Shown here: positions 1 to 6,522 of the stretch, in pieces
Position numbering within the stretch: position 1 is the stretch's first letter
Layout: each line of letters begins with the position of its first letter
Origin: Candidatus Latescibacterota bacterium
GTDB lineage: Bacteria > Latescibacterota > UBA2968 > GCA-2709665
Direction of reading: 5' to 3'
NCBI GenBank assembly: GCA_012271065.1
Contig: JAAXHE010000242.1
Location: 1-7,828, forward strand
Length of the DNA: 7,828 nucleotides
Program-made: the position numbers and the translations under genes
The notes under the pieces: model-generated
What the model was told of the DNA's origin: nothing
The model's database searches: none
The model's input: the letters and a program-made list of their open reading frames with translations, nothing else

Positions 1-63
1 AATTTATCTTCGGATTAAGGTTAACATACCGTCTTCCAAGCCCCGTACACCCTCTCGATCCCA

Positions 64-1287
64 ATGACGATACACGCTCGCAATCCGCTTGTCCTGCCCG
101 TTTACGTTCCGTGCCTGCTGCTGATGTTCGGCAACGGAATGCTCATTCCCATCCTTCCGTTATACGCAAAGACCCTCAGTGCGTCTTACGGCCTTATCGG
201 CGTCGTGCTTGCCGCCGAAGGCATGGGCAGGCTGGTCGGCGCGCTACCGGCCGGCATTCTGATCGGAAATCTCGGTCGGAAATCCGCGATGATTCTCGGC
301 GTAGGCTGCATTGCCGTCTCCACGCTTGCCCTGTTTTGGGCGCGCGACATCTACGAGGTCGTCTGCCTTCGTCTTGTCGCCGGCGTGGGCGGTTCCCTCT
401 GGCACATTTCGTGCCACGCCTACCTGGTCGACGCCGCCCCCGTCTTTCATCGCGGAAGGGCGCTCTCGATCTTCGGCGGTATTCACCGCATCGGGACCTT
501 CGCGGGACCGGCGGCGGCCGGGGAACTCGGCAGAATCTACGGTCTGGAAACTCCGTTCCTCGTGTTTGGAGGTCTGGCGACCGTTGTCGTATTCATCGCG
601 GTATCGAGTTTTGTGTCCGATACGTCATCCGGACCCCGGAATGTCCGCCCGGGACGTCTGAGACCCCTTCTAACGATATTCAAATCGCATTTTCGAGAAC
701 TTGCCACCGCGGGTTCCGGACAGCTCTTTGCGCAGACCATTCGAGCCGGGCGCCACGTTGTCGTGCCCCTTTATGCCGCCGACGTGATTGGTCTGGACGT
801 TCAGGCCATCGGCTGGATCATCACGATTTCCGCGCTGCTGGATATGTCGCTATTCTACCCGGCCGGTCATATCATGGACCGATTCGGAAGAAAGTTCGCG
901 ATGGTGCCCTGTTTCCTGATTCAAGCGGTCGCTATGGCCGCCATACCCTTCACCCACAGCTTTACGGGGCTGCTTCTGGCGACGGCGCTTCTGGGCCTGG
1001 GCAACGGAATCGGCTCCGGTTCCATGATGACGCTTGGCGCGGACCTTGCGCCCGGAGATTCGATCGGAGAGTTTCTGGGAGCGTGGCGCCTCGTCGGCGA
1101 AACGGGCCACATGGGCGCGCCTCTCGTGATCGGGGGCATCGCCGACCTGCTCGGACTCTCCCCAGCCACATTCGCAATCGCAGGTTTCGGCCTTCTTGCC
1201 GCCGGCGCCTTCGCGTTCCTGGTACCGGAAACCCTCACGGTCAGCGCACCTCCAGACCGGTCTCCGCGTGGCGGACCGCACGAATGA
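64..1287 (+). CDS. MFS transporter, probable 12-TM efflux-type (DHA1-like)
   Basis: This is a 407-residue inner-membrane transporter of the major facilitator superfamily, a family of proton-driven efflux or uptake carriers. The protein is hydrophobic throughout and fits two six-helix halves, with a polar central loop at about residues 184-215. The loop between helices 2 and 3 carries a motif-A-like stretch at 64-73 (GILIGNLGRK), and the matching loop in the second half has the better copy at 268-277 (GHIMDRFGRK). The first copy lacks the usual acidic residue (Gly69 where Asp is typical). The ATG at 64 places the first helix at about residue 9, as expected, but I see no clear Shine-Dalgarno before it. 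The substrate cannot be read from sequence. Nothing nearby points to a specific drug or sugar. The next gene begins 209 bases downstream behind its own promoter, so this gene is probably a separate unit. Confidence 0.93.
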   Translation: MTIHARNPLVLPVYVPCLLLMFGNGMLIPILPLYAKTLSASYGLIGVVLAAEGMGRLVGALPAGILIGNLGRKSAMILGVGCIAVSTLALFWARDIYEVVCLRLVAGVGGSLWHISCHAYLVDAAPVFHRGRALSIFGGIHRIGTFAGPAAAGELGRIYGLETPFLVFGGLATVVVFIAVSSFVSDTSSGPRNVRPGRLRPLLTIFKSHFRELATAGSGQLFAQTIRAGRHVVVPLYAADVIGLDVQAIGWIITISALLDMSLFYPAGHIMDRFGRKFAMVPCFLIQAVAMAAIPFTHSFTGLLLATALLGLGNGIGSGSMMTLGADLAPGDSIGEFLGAWRLVGETGHMGAPLVIGGIADLLGLSPATFAIAGFGLLAAGAFAFLVPETLTVSAPPDRSPRGGPHE

Positions 1288-1365
1288 ACCGACTCGCGAA
1301 AAAACCCGAGCCCCCCGAGGCGCAGGTCCATAGAAGCGGTTCCGAACGCGCGGCGGCGGGGACTA

Positions 1366-1418
1366 TTGAATCGCAGGTTCCGGTCAGCCTGCGGGCGGCC
1401 GCCTGCGGGCTGATTCAA
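1366..1418. promoter_or_regulatory. GC-rich hairpin between the MFS gene and the next promoter
   Basis: The arms 1385-1396 and 1401-1412 form a 12-bp stem (two G-U wobbles as RNA) around a GGCC loop. An outer 6-bp stem, ttgaat at 1366-1371 with attcaa at 1413-1418, encloses it with a 13-base bulge on the left side. No T-run follows, so it is not a textbook intrinsic terminator for the transporter. It abuts the -35 box at 1419, so it could instead be an operator or simply a transcript-ending structure. The role is inferred; the pairing is visible. Confidence 0.45.
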
Positions 1419-1447
1419 TTGACAACGATCGTTTCGTCCGTTAGATT
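1419..1447 (+). promoter_or_regulatory. sigma70-type promoter for the 66-aa membrane protein and glycosyltransferase
   Basis: A perfect -35 box TTGACA (1419-1424) is followed by a 17-base spacer and a -10 box TAGATT (1442-1447, 4 of 6 matches). Transcription would start near 1454, about 43 bases before the ATG at 1497. It would drive the small membrane protein gene and, by read-through, the glycosyltransferase. No experimental start site is available. Confidence 0.6.
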
Positions 1448-1496
1448 TCCGGTGACAGAGGCCCACGATCCCAGACGCGAAAGAGAGGCGGATCCG

Positions 1497-1697
1497 ATGA
1501 CCAGAGAGCGTATCATTGCGGGCATCTGCCTGCTGATCACCCTGGGACTGATGTGGTTTGTGGATCATCCCGACAAGGTCGCCGGTACCGTTATCCTGGG
1601 TATCGTCTTCTGCATCTTTATTCTTGTCGCTCGCCTGAAAGGAAGGAACGGCTCGAAAATGACCCGAATGATACGAAAACCGCCGGATCGAGAATAA
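1497..1697 (+). CDS. small two-helix membrane protein, unknown function
   Basis: This 66-residue protein is not one I recognise. It has two clear hydrophobic segments, about residues 6-22 and 28-46, joined by a short polar turn (DHPDK). A very basic tail follows (residues 47-66, rich in Arg and Lys), which would stay in the cytoplasm by the positive-inside rule. The ATG at 1497 has a purine-rich ribosome site (AGAGAGG) about eight bases upstream and a sigma70-type promoter before that, so it is likely a real gene. An open frame continues far upstream, but that part only shadows the transporter gene. The glycosyltransferase start lies 35 bases after its stop, suggesting co-expression. It could be a membrane partner or anchor for that enzyme, which is inference from position only. 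Confidence 0.68.
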   Translation: MTRERIIAGICLLITLGLMWFVDHPDKVAGTVILGIVFCIFILVARLKGRNGSKMTRMIRKPPDRE

Positions 1698-1732
1698 GCG
1701 CGATTTACCCCGCCCCCACAGACGTCCCCGCC

Positions 1733-2431
1733 ATGCGCACCCCACCCAGGATCTCCGTGATCATCCCGGTTTTCAACGAGCAGAAAGCCATTCAGAATGT
1801 ACTGTCCGATATTCCGGGCCATCTCGAAGCCGACGTGGTGGTGGTGGATAACGGCTCCACCGACCGAACGGTCGAGCTGGCCAGGCAGATGGGGGCCCGT
1901 ATCGTTCACGAACATCGAAGAGGATACGGGTGGGCCTGCCTGGCGGGCATCGCCGCCCTGCATAAACCCGATATTGTGGTATTCCTGGACGGCGATTACA
2001 GTGACTATCCCAATGAAATGACGGGCCTGGTAAAGCCGATCGTCGAGGGACGCGCGGACCTCGTGATCGGCTCGCGCATACTCGGCAACCGGGAGGCCGG
2101 CGCGCTGCTACCGCAAGCCCGTTTCGGCAACTGGCTGGCCACCTGGCTCATCCGACGGCTGTTTGACGCCTGCTTCACCGACCTCGGGCCATTCCGCGCC
2201 GTAACGTATCCGGCGCTGCTACAGCTCGAAATGCAGGACAGAACTTTCGGTTGGACCGTGGAGATGCAGGTAAAGGCTGCCCGGTTGAAATTGCGGTTCC
2301 TCGAAGTCCCGGTTAGTTATCGCCGGCGTATCGGCGTTTCCAAGATCACCGGAACCGTCGGCGGCACGATCCGGGCGGGCTGGAAGATTCTCTACACGAT
2401 CTTCAGATACAAACTGAGAAAAATGCCGTGA
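1733..2431 (+). CDS. family 2 glycosyltransferase, DPM1/DPG-synthase-like
   Basis: This 232-residue GT-A fold glycosyltransferase resembles the dolichyl/polyprenyl-phosphate sugar synthase group. Such enzymes move a hexose from a nucleotide sugar to a lipid phosphate carrier at the cytoplasmic membrane. The nucleotide-binding start is seen at residues 7-16 (ISVIIPVFNE) and 37-44 (VVDNGSTD). The metal-binding DxD-like site is at 86-91 (DGDYSD), and an acceptor-site-like segment TDLGPFRA lies at 149-156. A basic C-terminal region (197-230) has no strong membrane helix, so the protein is the soluble or peripheral type. I chose the ATG at 1733 because the conserved domain starts six residues later and the open frame upstream runs through the small membrane gene. 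No clear Shine-Dalgarno precedes it, so translation may depend on the upstream gene 35 bases away. The sugar and acceptor are unknown. Confidence 0.9.
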   Translation: MRTPPRISVIIPVFNEQKAIQNVLSDIPGHLEADVVVVDNGSTDRTVELARQMGARIVHEHRRGYGWACLAGIAALHKPDIVVFLDGDYSDYPNEMTGLVKPIVEGRADLVIGSRILGNREAGALLPQARFGNWLATWLIRRLFDACFTDLGPFRAVTYPALLQLEMQDRTFGWTVEMQVKAARLKLRFLEVPVSYRRRIGVSKITGTVGGTIRAGWKILYTIFRYKLRKMP

Positions 2432-2496
2432 TTCAAGCTGCTCGGCCCGTGTTGAAACGGCCTCGCCTGCAGCGCGGCGTTATCAACGGACTGCTT

Positions 2497-2659
2497 GTGT
2501 CCTGTCCCAAAAATTCCTCACCATTCGACCGCCGATTCATCCCGTCTCGCTACGTTCCCCTCGCTCGCCGACCTTACGCAGGTCGCCTGCGCTCAGGCGC
2601 CTTGCGAGACGGGCGACTCCTCGGTCGAATTCAGGCAACTTATTTCCGGGACAGAACAC
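2497..2659. repeat. 163-bp nested palindromic element (REP/MITE-like), in a convergent gap
   Basis: The two ends are inverted repeats. gtgtcctgtcccaaaaatt at 2497-2515 matches the reverse complement of 2641-2659 at 15 of 19 positions. Inside lie two perfect inverted pairs, attcgaccg (2523-2531) with cggtcgaat (2622-2630), and cccgtctcgc (2541-2550) with gcgagacggg (2604-2613). A small hairpin cgcctg/caggcg (2584-2589 with 2594-2599) lies near the centre. No protein is encoded. The layout fits a folded non-coding repeat of the REP or MITE type mobilised by an enzyme encoded elsewhere. It may also end transcripts of the convergent glycosyltransferase and zapA units. That it is a dispersed mobile repeat is inference; the inverted repeats are directly seen. 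Confidence 0.6.
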
Positions 2660-2970
2660 TATGCGCCGCCATCCTCTTCGTCCAGTAACATTGTCAGGCG
2701 CGCCGCAATCTCCTCGGCCTGCCGGCCCGCCGCTTCGCGTCCCGACCGGAACTTCAGCAGCCTGTCGGCAATATCCAATGCTGCGATTATGGCTATTTTC
2801 GTGGGTTCGGCCAGCTTCTGCTGAGATGCGATCTCCTTCATTCGCCGATCGACAAGGTCTGCAACCCGTTGGGTATATTCAGACGACTCGCGACTCTGAA
2901 CGGGGTATTGACGCCCATAGATCGTTACAAATGTGGTCTCACCGCGGTTAAGGCCGTCTGTCAGTATCAT
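2659..2970 (-). CDS. zapA: cell division protein ZapA
   Basis: ZapA is a small cytoplasmic protein that binds FtsZ and bundles its filaments at the division site. This 103-residue copy has the usual size and layout. A short head strand region, VTIYGRQYPV at 15-24, is followed by the first helix with EYTQRVADLVDRRM (31-44). The signature stretch KIAIIAALDIADRLLK (58-73) comes next, then a helical tail that would form the coiled-coil dimer. The ATG has a strong GGGGAGG ribosome site just upstream. It is the last gene of the bamD-nadD-unknown-zapA unit, 39 bases after the 88-residue gene. Its TAG stop (2659-2661) overlaps the outer end of the palindromic element, so the acidic tail DEEDGGA runs right up to that element. 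Confidence 0.88.
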   Translation of the reverse strand: MILTDGLNRGETTFVTIYGRQYPVQSRESSEYTQRVADLVDRRMKEIASQQKLAEPTKIAIIAALDIADRLLKFRSGREAAGRQAEEIAARLTMLLDEEDGGA

Positions 2971-3009
2971 CCTGCCTCCCCTACTGTCAGGGGCACGGCG
3001 GCGCCGAAG

Positions 3010-3276
3010 TCAGATCTTGTCCGCGCCTTCGAGCGGATCCACACGTACCACGCCGTCGGTCGCCGGCACCATGACTTCAACAACCCATCCGTCCACGTCC
3101 TTGCCCATCACCCGAATCCGTTTGGGGACACGGCGCATTACAGTCGCCTCTTTGGAAACCCTGGCGAACGCGTGGTATTTTTCGTCGTCCATACAGAAAT
3201 ACCGCTGGATTCGTCCCTCGGGCTTTCCGCCGAGTTGTGAGCTGCTGCGGGTCTGGTCCTCGGATGACTCGGCCAT
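3010..3276 (-). CDS. hypothetical 88-aa protein in the bamD-nadD-zapA operon
   Basis: I do not recognise this 88-residue soluble protein. It has a polar, probably disordered N-terminus (residues 1-22, rich in Ser, Glu and Gln). A compact basic segment follows (QRYFCMDDEKYHAFARV at 24-40; MRRVPKRIRVMGK at 47-59), then a hydrophobic strand-like stretch WVVEVMVP (64-71) and an acidic end. No signal peptide or membrane helix is visible. It sits 15 bases after nadD and 39 bases before zapA on the same strand, so it is almost certainly co-transcribed with them. In many bacteria the gene after nadD is the ribosome silencing factor rsfS, but this protein is too short and does not look like RsfS. The ribosome site is weak, and coupling to nadD translation is possible. 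Confidence 0.65.
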   Translation of the reverse strand: MAESSEDQTRSSSQLGGKPEGRIQRYFCMDDEKYHAFARVSKEATVMRRVPKRIRVMGKDVDGWVVEVMVPATDGVVRVDPLEGADKI

Positions 3277-3291
3277 TGCTTGCTCACTTTG

Positions 3292-3879
3292 CTATCGGTA
3301 GAGGCGGTGCGTTTCGATAAATCGAGCGACGTTTTCCGGTACCCAGTATCGAATGGGCAAACCCGTACGAACACGCGAACGGATCTGTGTAGAGGAGATT
3401 TCGAGCAGCGGGGAATCCAGATAACACATTCGTTCGGCTATTCGCTCGTCTACTTCGTCGCGCGGAAATCCCGGCCGGCCCATTACCGTTACGCGGGCCA
3501 GGTCCACGACGCCCTGGGGATCGCACCACGCTGGCATCTCCAACGCACTGTCCGCGCCAATGATCAAATAAAATTCAGGCCCGGACCCCAGTTTACCGCG
3601 GAGCCGCCTGAGCGTCTCGACGGTATAAGACTTGCCGGTCCGCTCCATTTCAATCCGGCACAGTTCAAACCGGGGATGTCCGTCCAGGGCGAGGGCCACC
3701 ATTCTTGCGCGCGCTTCCGCCGGCGCCACATCGGCAACTCTCTTGTGGGGAGGGTCCGCCGAAGGAACGAACAGAACCCGATTCAGATGACACGTTGCCA
3801 ACGCTTCCTGCGCGATGATCAGATGGCCGTGATGAATCGGATCGAACGTGCCGCCGAGAATGCCGATCCTTCCGTCCAT
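3292..3879 (-). CDS. nadD: nicotinate-nucleotide adenylyltransferase
   Basis: NadD transfers AMP from ATP to nicotinate mononucleotide, giving deamido-NAD and pyrophosphate, the shared late step of de novo and salvage NAD synthesis in the cytoplasm. The 195-residue length is typical. The nucleotidyltransferase signature GGTFDPIHHGH is at residues 9-19 and holds the ATP-binding histidines. IGAD at 107-110 and ISSTQIRSR at 161-169 are the other family hallmarks, the latter contacting the ATP phosphates. The ATG is preceded by a GAGG ribosome site and lies 6 bases after the bamD stop, which indicates one transcript. The 88-residue gene follows after 15 bases. The assignment is firm because all catalytic motifs are present. 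Confidence 0.96.
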   Translation of the reverse strand: MDGRIGILGGTFDPIHHGHLIIAQEALATCHLNRVLFVPSADPPHKRVADVAPAEARARMVALALDGHPRFELCRIEMERTGKSYTVETLRRLRGKLGSGPEFYLIIGADSALEMPAWCDPQGVVDLARVTVMGRPGFPRDEVDERIAERMCYLDSPLLEISSTQIRSRVRTGLPIRYWVPENVARFIETHRLYR

Positions 3880-3885
3880 ACCGCC

Positions 3886-4707
3886 TCACCGGGTATTTGC
3901 GGCGCTGGAGCCGTCTGCCTTCTCCTCAGGCTTCCTAAGTTCGCCTTTCTGCGCGGCACGGGTTTTCTCAATCTGGCGGATCTCATCCGCAATGTCCTGT
4001 TTGAGTTCATCCTGAACGCCATCCGCGGCCAGGAGCCTCAATATTTCGAGCGCTTCGTCCAGCGCCCCCAGGCGATGTTTCGTCCGGGCCAGAAGAAAGC
4101 GCGCTCTCGACGCGAGCGCGGTATCGTCGAATTCCTTCAGGACAATCTCGCAATAGCGCCCGGCGGATTCATACATATCCCACTGAATGTAGTTCTCGGC
4201 GACCATGAGTTTCTTCCGCGCCAACTTCGTTCGTAGTTCCCGGATTCTGTCACGGGTGCCCGGTACGAGATCGCTGTCTGGAAAGTCCTCGATAAACCGT
4301 TCAAACTCCCTGATGGCCTTGTGGGTCTCGTCCTGGTCGTGGTGGATTCCCCGTGACTGCCGGTAATAACACACACCGATCTGATACCGCGCCTGATCGA
4401 CAAACGGACTGGTGGGAAACTCATTCAGAAGACGCTCGAATTCAAATACGGCGGTTACGTAGTCCTTATCGCACAGATACGCAAAGCCCAGCTTGTACTG
4501 GGCGCGATCGACCAGATGGGACCCGGGAAAATCCGAAAGCAGATTGCGGAGCAGCTTCTGAGCCTCCCAGCAATTCTTCTTCTCCAGCGCCTCATTCGCC
4601 TTTTCCAGATAGAGGTCCGCGCTGGGGTGGCGATACCTGTTCTGCGCGCATCCCGCCATTGCCAGCAGGCCAAGAGAACACAGAACAATCTTACTCCGCT
4701 TCAACAT
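3886..4707 (-). CDS. bamD: outer membrane assembly lipoprotein BamD (YfiO)
   Basis: BamD is the essential TPR lipoprotein of the BAM complex, which folds beta-barrel proteins into the outer membrane; it binds BamA on the periplasmic side. The 273-residue form starts at the ATG at 4707. It has a basic start, a hydrophobic stretch and a lipobox ending MAGC with the lipidated Cys at residue 20. TPR-like helix pairs follow from about 31 to 225, with the repeated pattern of ALEKKNCWEAQKLL, DFPGS, VFEFERLL and EFPTSPF. The segment RGIHHDQDETHKAIREFERFIEDFP (split around 119-143) matches the BamD pattern of a loop before the third repeat. An open frame extends 81 residues upstream, but it lacks a signal peptide there. 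The AGGGG site just before 4707 decides the start. The charged C-terminal tail (about 245-273) looks disordered. Confidence 0.88.
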   Translation of the reverse strand: MLKRSKIVLCSLGLLAMAGCAQNRYRHPSADLYLEKANEALEKKNCWEAQKLLRNLLSDFPGSHLVDRAQYKLGFAYLCDKDYVTAVFEFERLLNEFPTSPFVDQARYQIGVCYYRQSRGIHHDQDETHKAIREFERFIEDFPDSDLVPGTRDRIRELRTKLARKKLMVAENYIQWDMYESAGRYCEIVLKEFDDTALASRARFLLARTKHRLGALDEALEILRLLAADGVQDELKQDIADEIRQIEKTRAAQKGELRKPEEKADGSSAANTR

Positions 4708-5220
4708 ACCCCTGCCTATCGTGTAATAACAGAAAATCGGGGCCGTGTTTATCCCAACCCCGAGCGGTCGGCGCCTTCGGCCACCCGGAAATCCGTTCGT
4801 CTTCGAGTGGCGCATTCCGTGGAGCCGGTCGTCACTACCGACGCCCCTACCTTTGACTCTGGAAACCCACGGACGGTTCCGAACAAAACCTGCACGGCAA
4901 CCCTTCCGCCGAAAGACCGCAAACACGCGAAACCGCGGCCCCTGTGCCACTTTCGTCCGCAGATCGAAAAAACTTAAGCAAACGCCACAGGCAAGTCAAG
5001 GGAATACAATGAACCTGGCTTGCTTCGGAAACACAGGAAGGGTTTCGTACAGGTTCGGCTTGACGAGCGCGGCCGGATGGGGTTAACTTGCATCCCGTTC
5101 TGAACTGGCTTCGGGGATGATTGGAAGGAAACGGATCAGGGCCGGGGCACGCCTGCCTGCAGCCCTTCCGCTACCGCTGTCCGGTTTCGTCGCCATTCGA
5201 CCGTTTCGGAGACCGCCGTC
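4708..5220. other. 513-bp divergent intergenic region with no supported gene
   Basis: This stretch separates bamD (leftward) from the ribokinase gene (rightward). Short open frames exist on both strands, but none has a good start site or recognisable protein features. It must hold the promoters of both flanking units. For the ribokinase side there is a weak candidate described separately. For bamD the best pair I can find on the - strand is TAAACA/TATTAC (about 4751-4723), each 4 of 6 matches with a 17-base spacer. That would leave almost no leader before the ATG, so I do not call it. I see no tRNA or riboswitch-like structure. Confidence 0.5.
5060..5088 (+). promoter_or_regulatory. weak candidate promoter upstream of ribokinase
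   Basis: A -35 box TTGACG (5060-5065, 5 of 6) is followed by a 17-base spacer and a poor -10 box TTAACT (5083-5088, 3 of 6). It would give a leader of about 125 bases before the GTG start at 5221. The -10 match is weak, so this is only a possibility. Confidence 0.25.
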
Positions 5221-6148
5221 GTGTCACGTGCGCAAGTTCTGGTCATCGGCAGCTCCAATACCGATCTGATCGTTCAATCGGCGAACCTGCCGAGCCCCGG
5301 CCAGACCGTGATGGCGAGTTCGTTTTCGACCTTACCAGGGGGCAAGGGCGCAAACCAGGCAGTAGCCGCGGCGCGTTCAGGCGCGATTGTATCTTTCGTC
5401 GCCCGGATCGGCAGCGACGCTTACGGCTCGCAGGCCCTGCGCAGCCTCGAAGCGGATGGAATCGACACCACGTTCGTCATGAAAGATCCGAATCTGCCTT
5501 CGGGGATTGCCTCGATCCTGGTGGACGACAGGGGCGAAAACGTCATCGCCGTGGTTCCGGGCGCCAACGCCGCCCTTTCCCCTGTTCAGATCGACGCTGC
5601 CGGTTCGCTTTTCGAACGCGTCTCCATCTGCCTGCTTCAGCTTGAAACGCCATTGCCGACCGTTCTGCATGCGGCGAATCTCGCGAAAGAACACGGCGTC
5701 CCGGTGATTCTGAACCCGGCCCCCGCGCGGAAGTTGCCCCCGCAGCTGCTCTCCGGCCTGTTTCTCCTGACGCCGAACGAAACGGAGACCGGGATTCTGA
5801 CCGGCATTCTGCCGGAAACCGAGAAAACGGCGCGCCAGGCCGCGGACATCCTGATGGATTGCGGGGTGAACAACGTCATTATCACCCTCGGCGCACGCGG
5901 CGCGCTTCTGGCGACGGGCCGGGAAGCCGTTATGGTCCCCCGCGCCGTCGGTCGATGTACGAGACACCACGGGCGCCGGAGACGCCTTCAACGGCGCGCT
6001 GGCCGCCGCACTCGGCCGGATGCGGTCGCTGAAAGACGCGGTCGAATTCGCCAACTGCGCGGGGGCCCTCGCGGTCACCCGGGTCGGAGCACAGGCCGCG
6101 CTGCCTCGTAGAGCCGAGATACGGGCACTGATGGACGCGCGGATGTAG
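5221..6148 (+). pseudogene. rbsK: ribokinase (PfkB family), frameshifted by one extra C
   Basis: Ribokinase phosphorylates D-ribose to ribose 5-phosphate with ATP, feeding the pentose phosphate pathway. From the GTG at 5221 (GGAG site nine bases upstream) the first frame reads VIGSSNTDLI (8-17), the substrate and phosphate signature PGGKGANQA (39-47), NPAPA (165-169) and TPNETE (184-189). After Pro240 it goes out of frame and ends at 6111 with an Arg-rich nonsense tail. The other frame continues the family perfectly from 5942, with DTTGAGDAF at 5963-5989 holding the catalytic Asp, to a TAG at 6146-6148. Removing one C from the C5 run at 5937-5941 gives a 308-residue ribokinase of normal length. 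The frameshift is therefore recent, or a sequencing or assembly error. As written, the protein lacks its catalytic base and ATP-site end and should be inactive. No ribose transporter genes lie nearby, and other PfkB sugar kinases are possible. Confidence 0.85.
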
Positions 6149-6154
6149 AGTCGA

Positions 6155-6187
6155 CCACCGAGCTGACCGTGGAATTTCCCTTTTTTT
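6155..6187 (+). terminator. weak candidate terminator after ribokinase
   Basis: A short stem ccac (6155-6158) with gtgg (6169-6172) lies just after the ribokinase stop and is followed, eight bases later, by a run of seven T (6181-6187). The stem is short and distant from the T-run, so its efficiency is doubtful. Confidence 0.25.
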
Positions 6188-6198
6188 CGTCTTTGCTC

Positions 6199-6227
6199 TT
6201 GACCCGAATTGCACCCTGTCCTATATT
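6199..6227 (+). promoter_or_regulatory. strong sigma70-type promoter for the 61-aa gene
   Basis: The -35 box TTGACC (6199-6204) and the -10 box TATATT (6222-6227) each match the consensus at 5 of 6 positions and are separated by exactly 17 bases. Transcription would begin near 6234, giving a leader of roughly 79 bases before the ATG at 6313 and a transcript of about 330 bases up to the terminator at 6523-6564. This is the best promoter in the window. Confidence 0.75.
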
Positions 6228-6278
6228 CTGATCCCTCACAGACATAGCGCAAGCTTGTACGGCATTCACCTCCCCCCT

Positions 6279-6306
6279 CTCCCTGATTCCCCTTGAACGA
6301 AGGGAG
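6279..6306 (+). promoter_or_regulatory. possible hairpin masking the ribosome binding site of the 61-aa gene
   Basis: The Shine-Dalgarno aagggag (6300-6306) can pair with ctccct (6279-6284, 6 bp with agggag) or with the closer ccctt (6290-6294, 5 bp with aaggg around a 5-base loop). The leader upstream is a long pyrimidine tract of C and T that resembles an anti-Shine-Dalgarno. The two pairings exclude each other, which would suit a translational switch. The pairing is visible, but regulation is only inferred. Confidence 0.35.
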
Positions 6307-6312
6307 CGTTGT

Positions 6313-6498
6313 ATGGCGAACCGCACAGGTGCCGGGCCGCGGCTCGACTATGAAGATCTTGTGGACGAGCTGGATCGATTTGAGTCGGAAGCCAGGGACC
6401 TTCAGGTGCGTATCGCGAAGTTTATGAAGAATGCCAGGCAGACGCCGACGGGCGAGATTAGTTCGGGAGTGGAACACCTGGGCATCGCTGCCGACTGA
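6313..6498 (+). CDS. small 61-aa protein, probable short coiled coil, unknown function
   Basis: I do not recognise this protein. It has no signal peptide or membrane helix. After a basic, Gly-containing start (residues 1-10), residues 12-40 form one amphipathic helix rich in Glu, Asp, Leu and Arg (YEDLVDELDRFESEARDL and onward). This could dimerise as a coiled coil. A Pro/Gly-containing, probably flexible tail follows. The evidence that it is a real gene lies around it: an aagggag ribosome site about seven bases before the ATG, a near-consensus promoter ending at 6227, and a perfect intrinsic terminator starting 25 bases after the stop. It is therefore an independent single-gene unit. A non-coding or dual-function RNA is the alternative. 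Confidence 0.65.
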   Translation: MANRTGAGPRLDYEDLVDELDRFESEARDLQVRIAKFMKNARQTPTGEISSGVEHLGIAAD

Positions 6499-6522
6499 AT
6501 TCGCGTCCATGCATGGCATCCG

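Noticed and set aside
111..1496. Long + strand open frame overlapping the MFS gene (111-1697)
   Set aside because: Its translation over the transporter is Arg/Pro-rich shadow sequence in another frame. Only the tail from the ATG at 1497 has a promoter, a ribosome site and real protein character.
3280..4236. 318-residue open frame on the + strand
   Set aside because: It lies opposite nadD and bamD, both certain by motif and lipobox. It has no recognisable domain and is a GC-driven antisense shadow.
4708..4950. Longer N-terminus for bamD starting at 4950
   Set aside because: The extra 81 residues are low-complexity and basic and would bury the lipoprotein signal peptide. The ATG at 4707 has a ribosome site and a proper lipobox.
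5942..6148. Separate small gene carrying DTTGAGDAF
   Set aside because: It is the displaced C-terminus of ribokinase. There is no start codon or ribosome site of its own, and one deleted C fuses it to the upstream frame.
5377..6519. 380-residue open frame on the - strand opposite ribokinase
   Set aside because: It covers the ribokinase antisense and a promoter-terminator unit, is Arg/Gly-rich, and has no family features.
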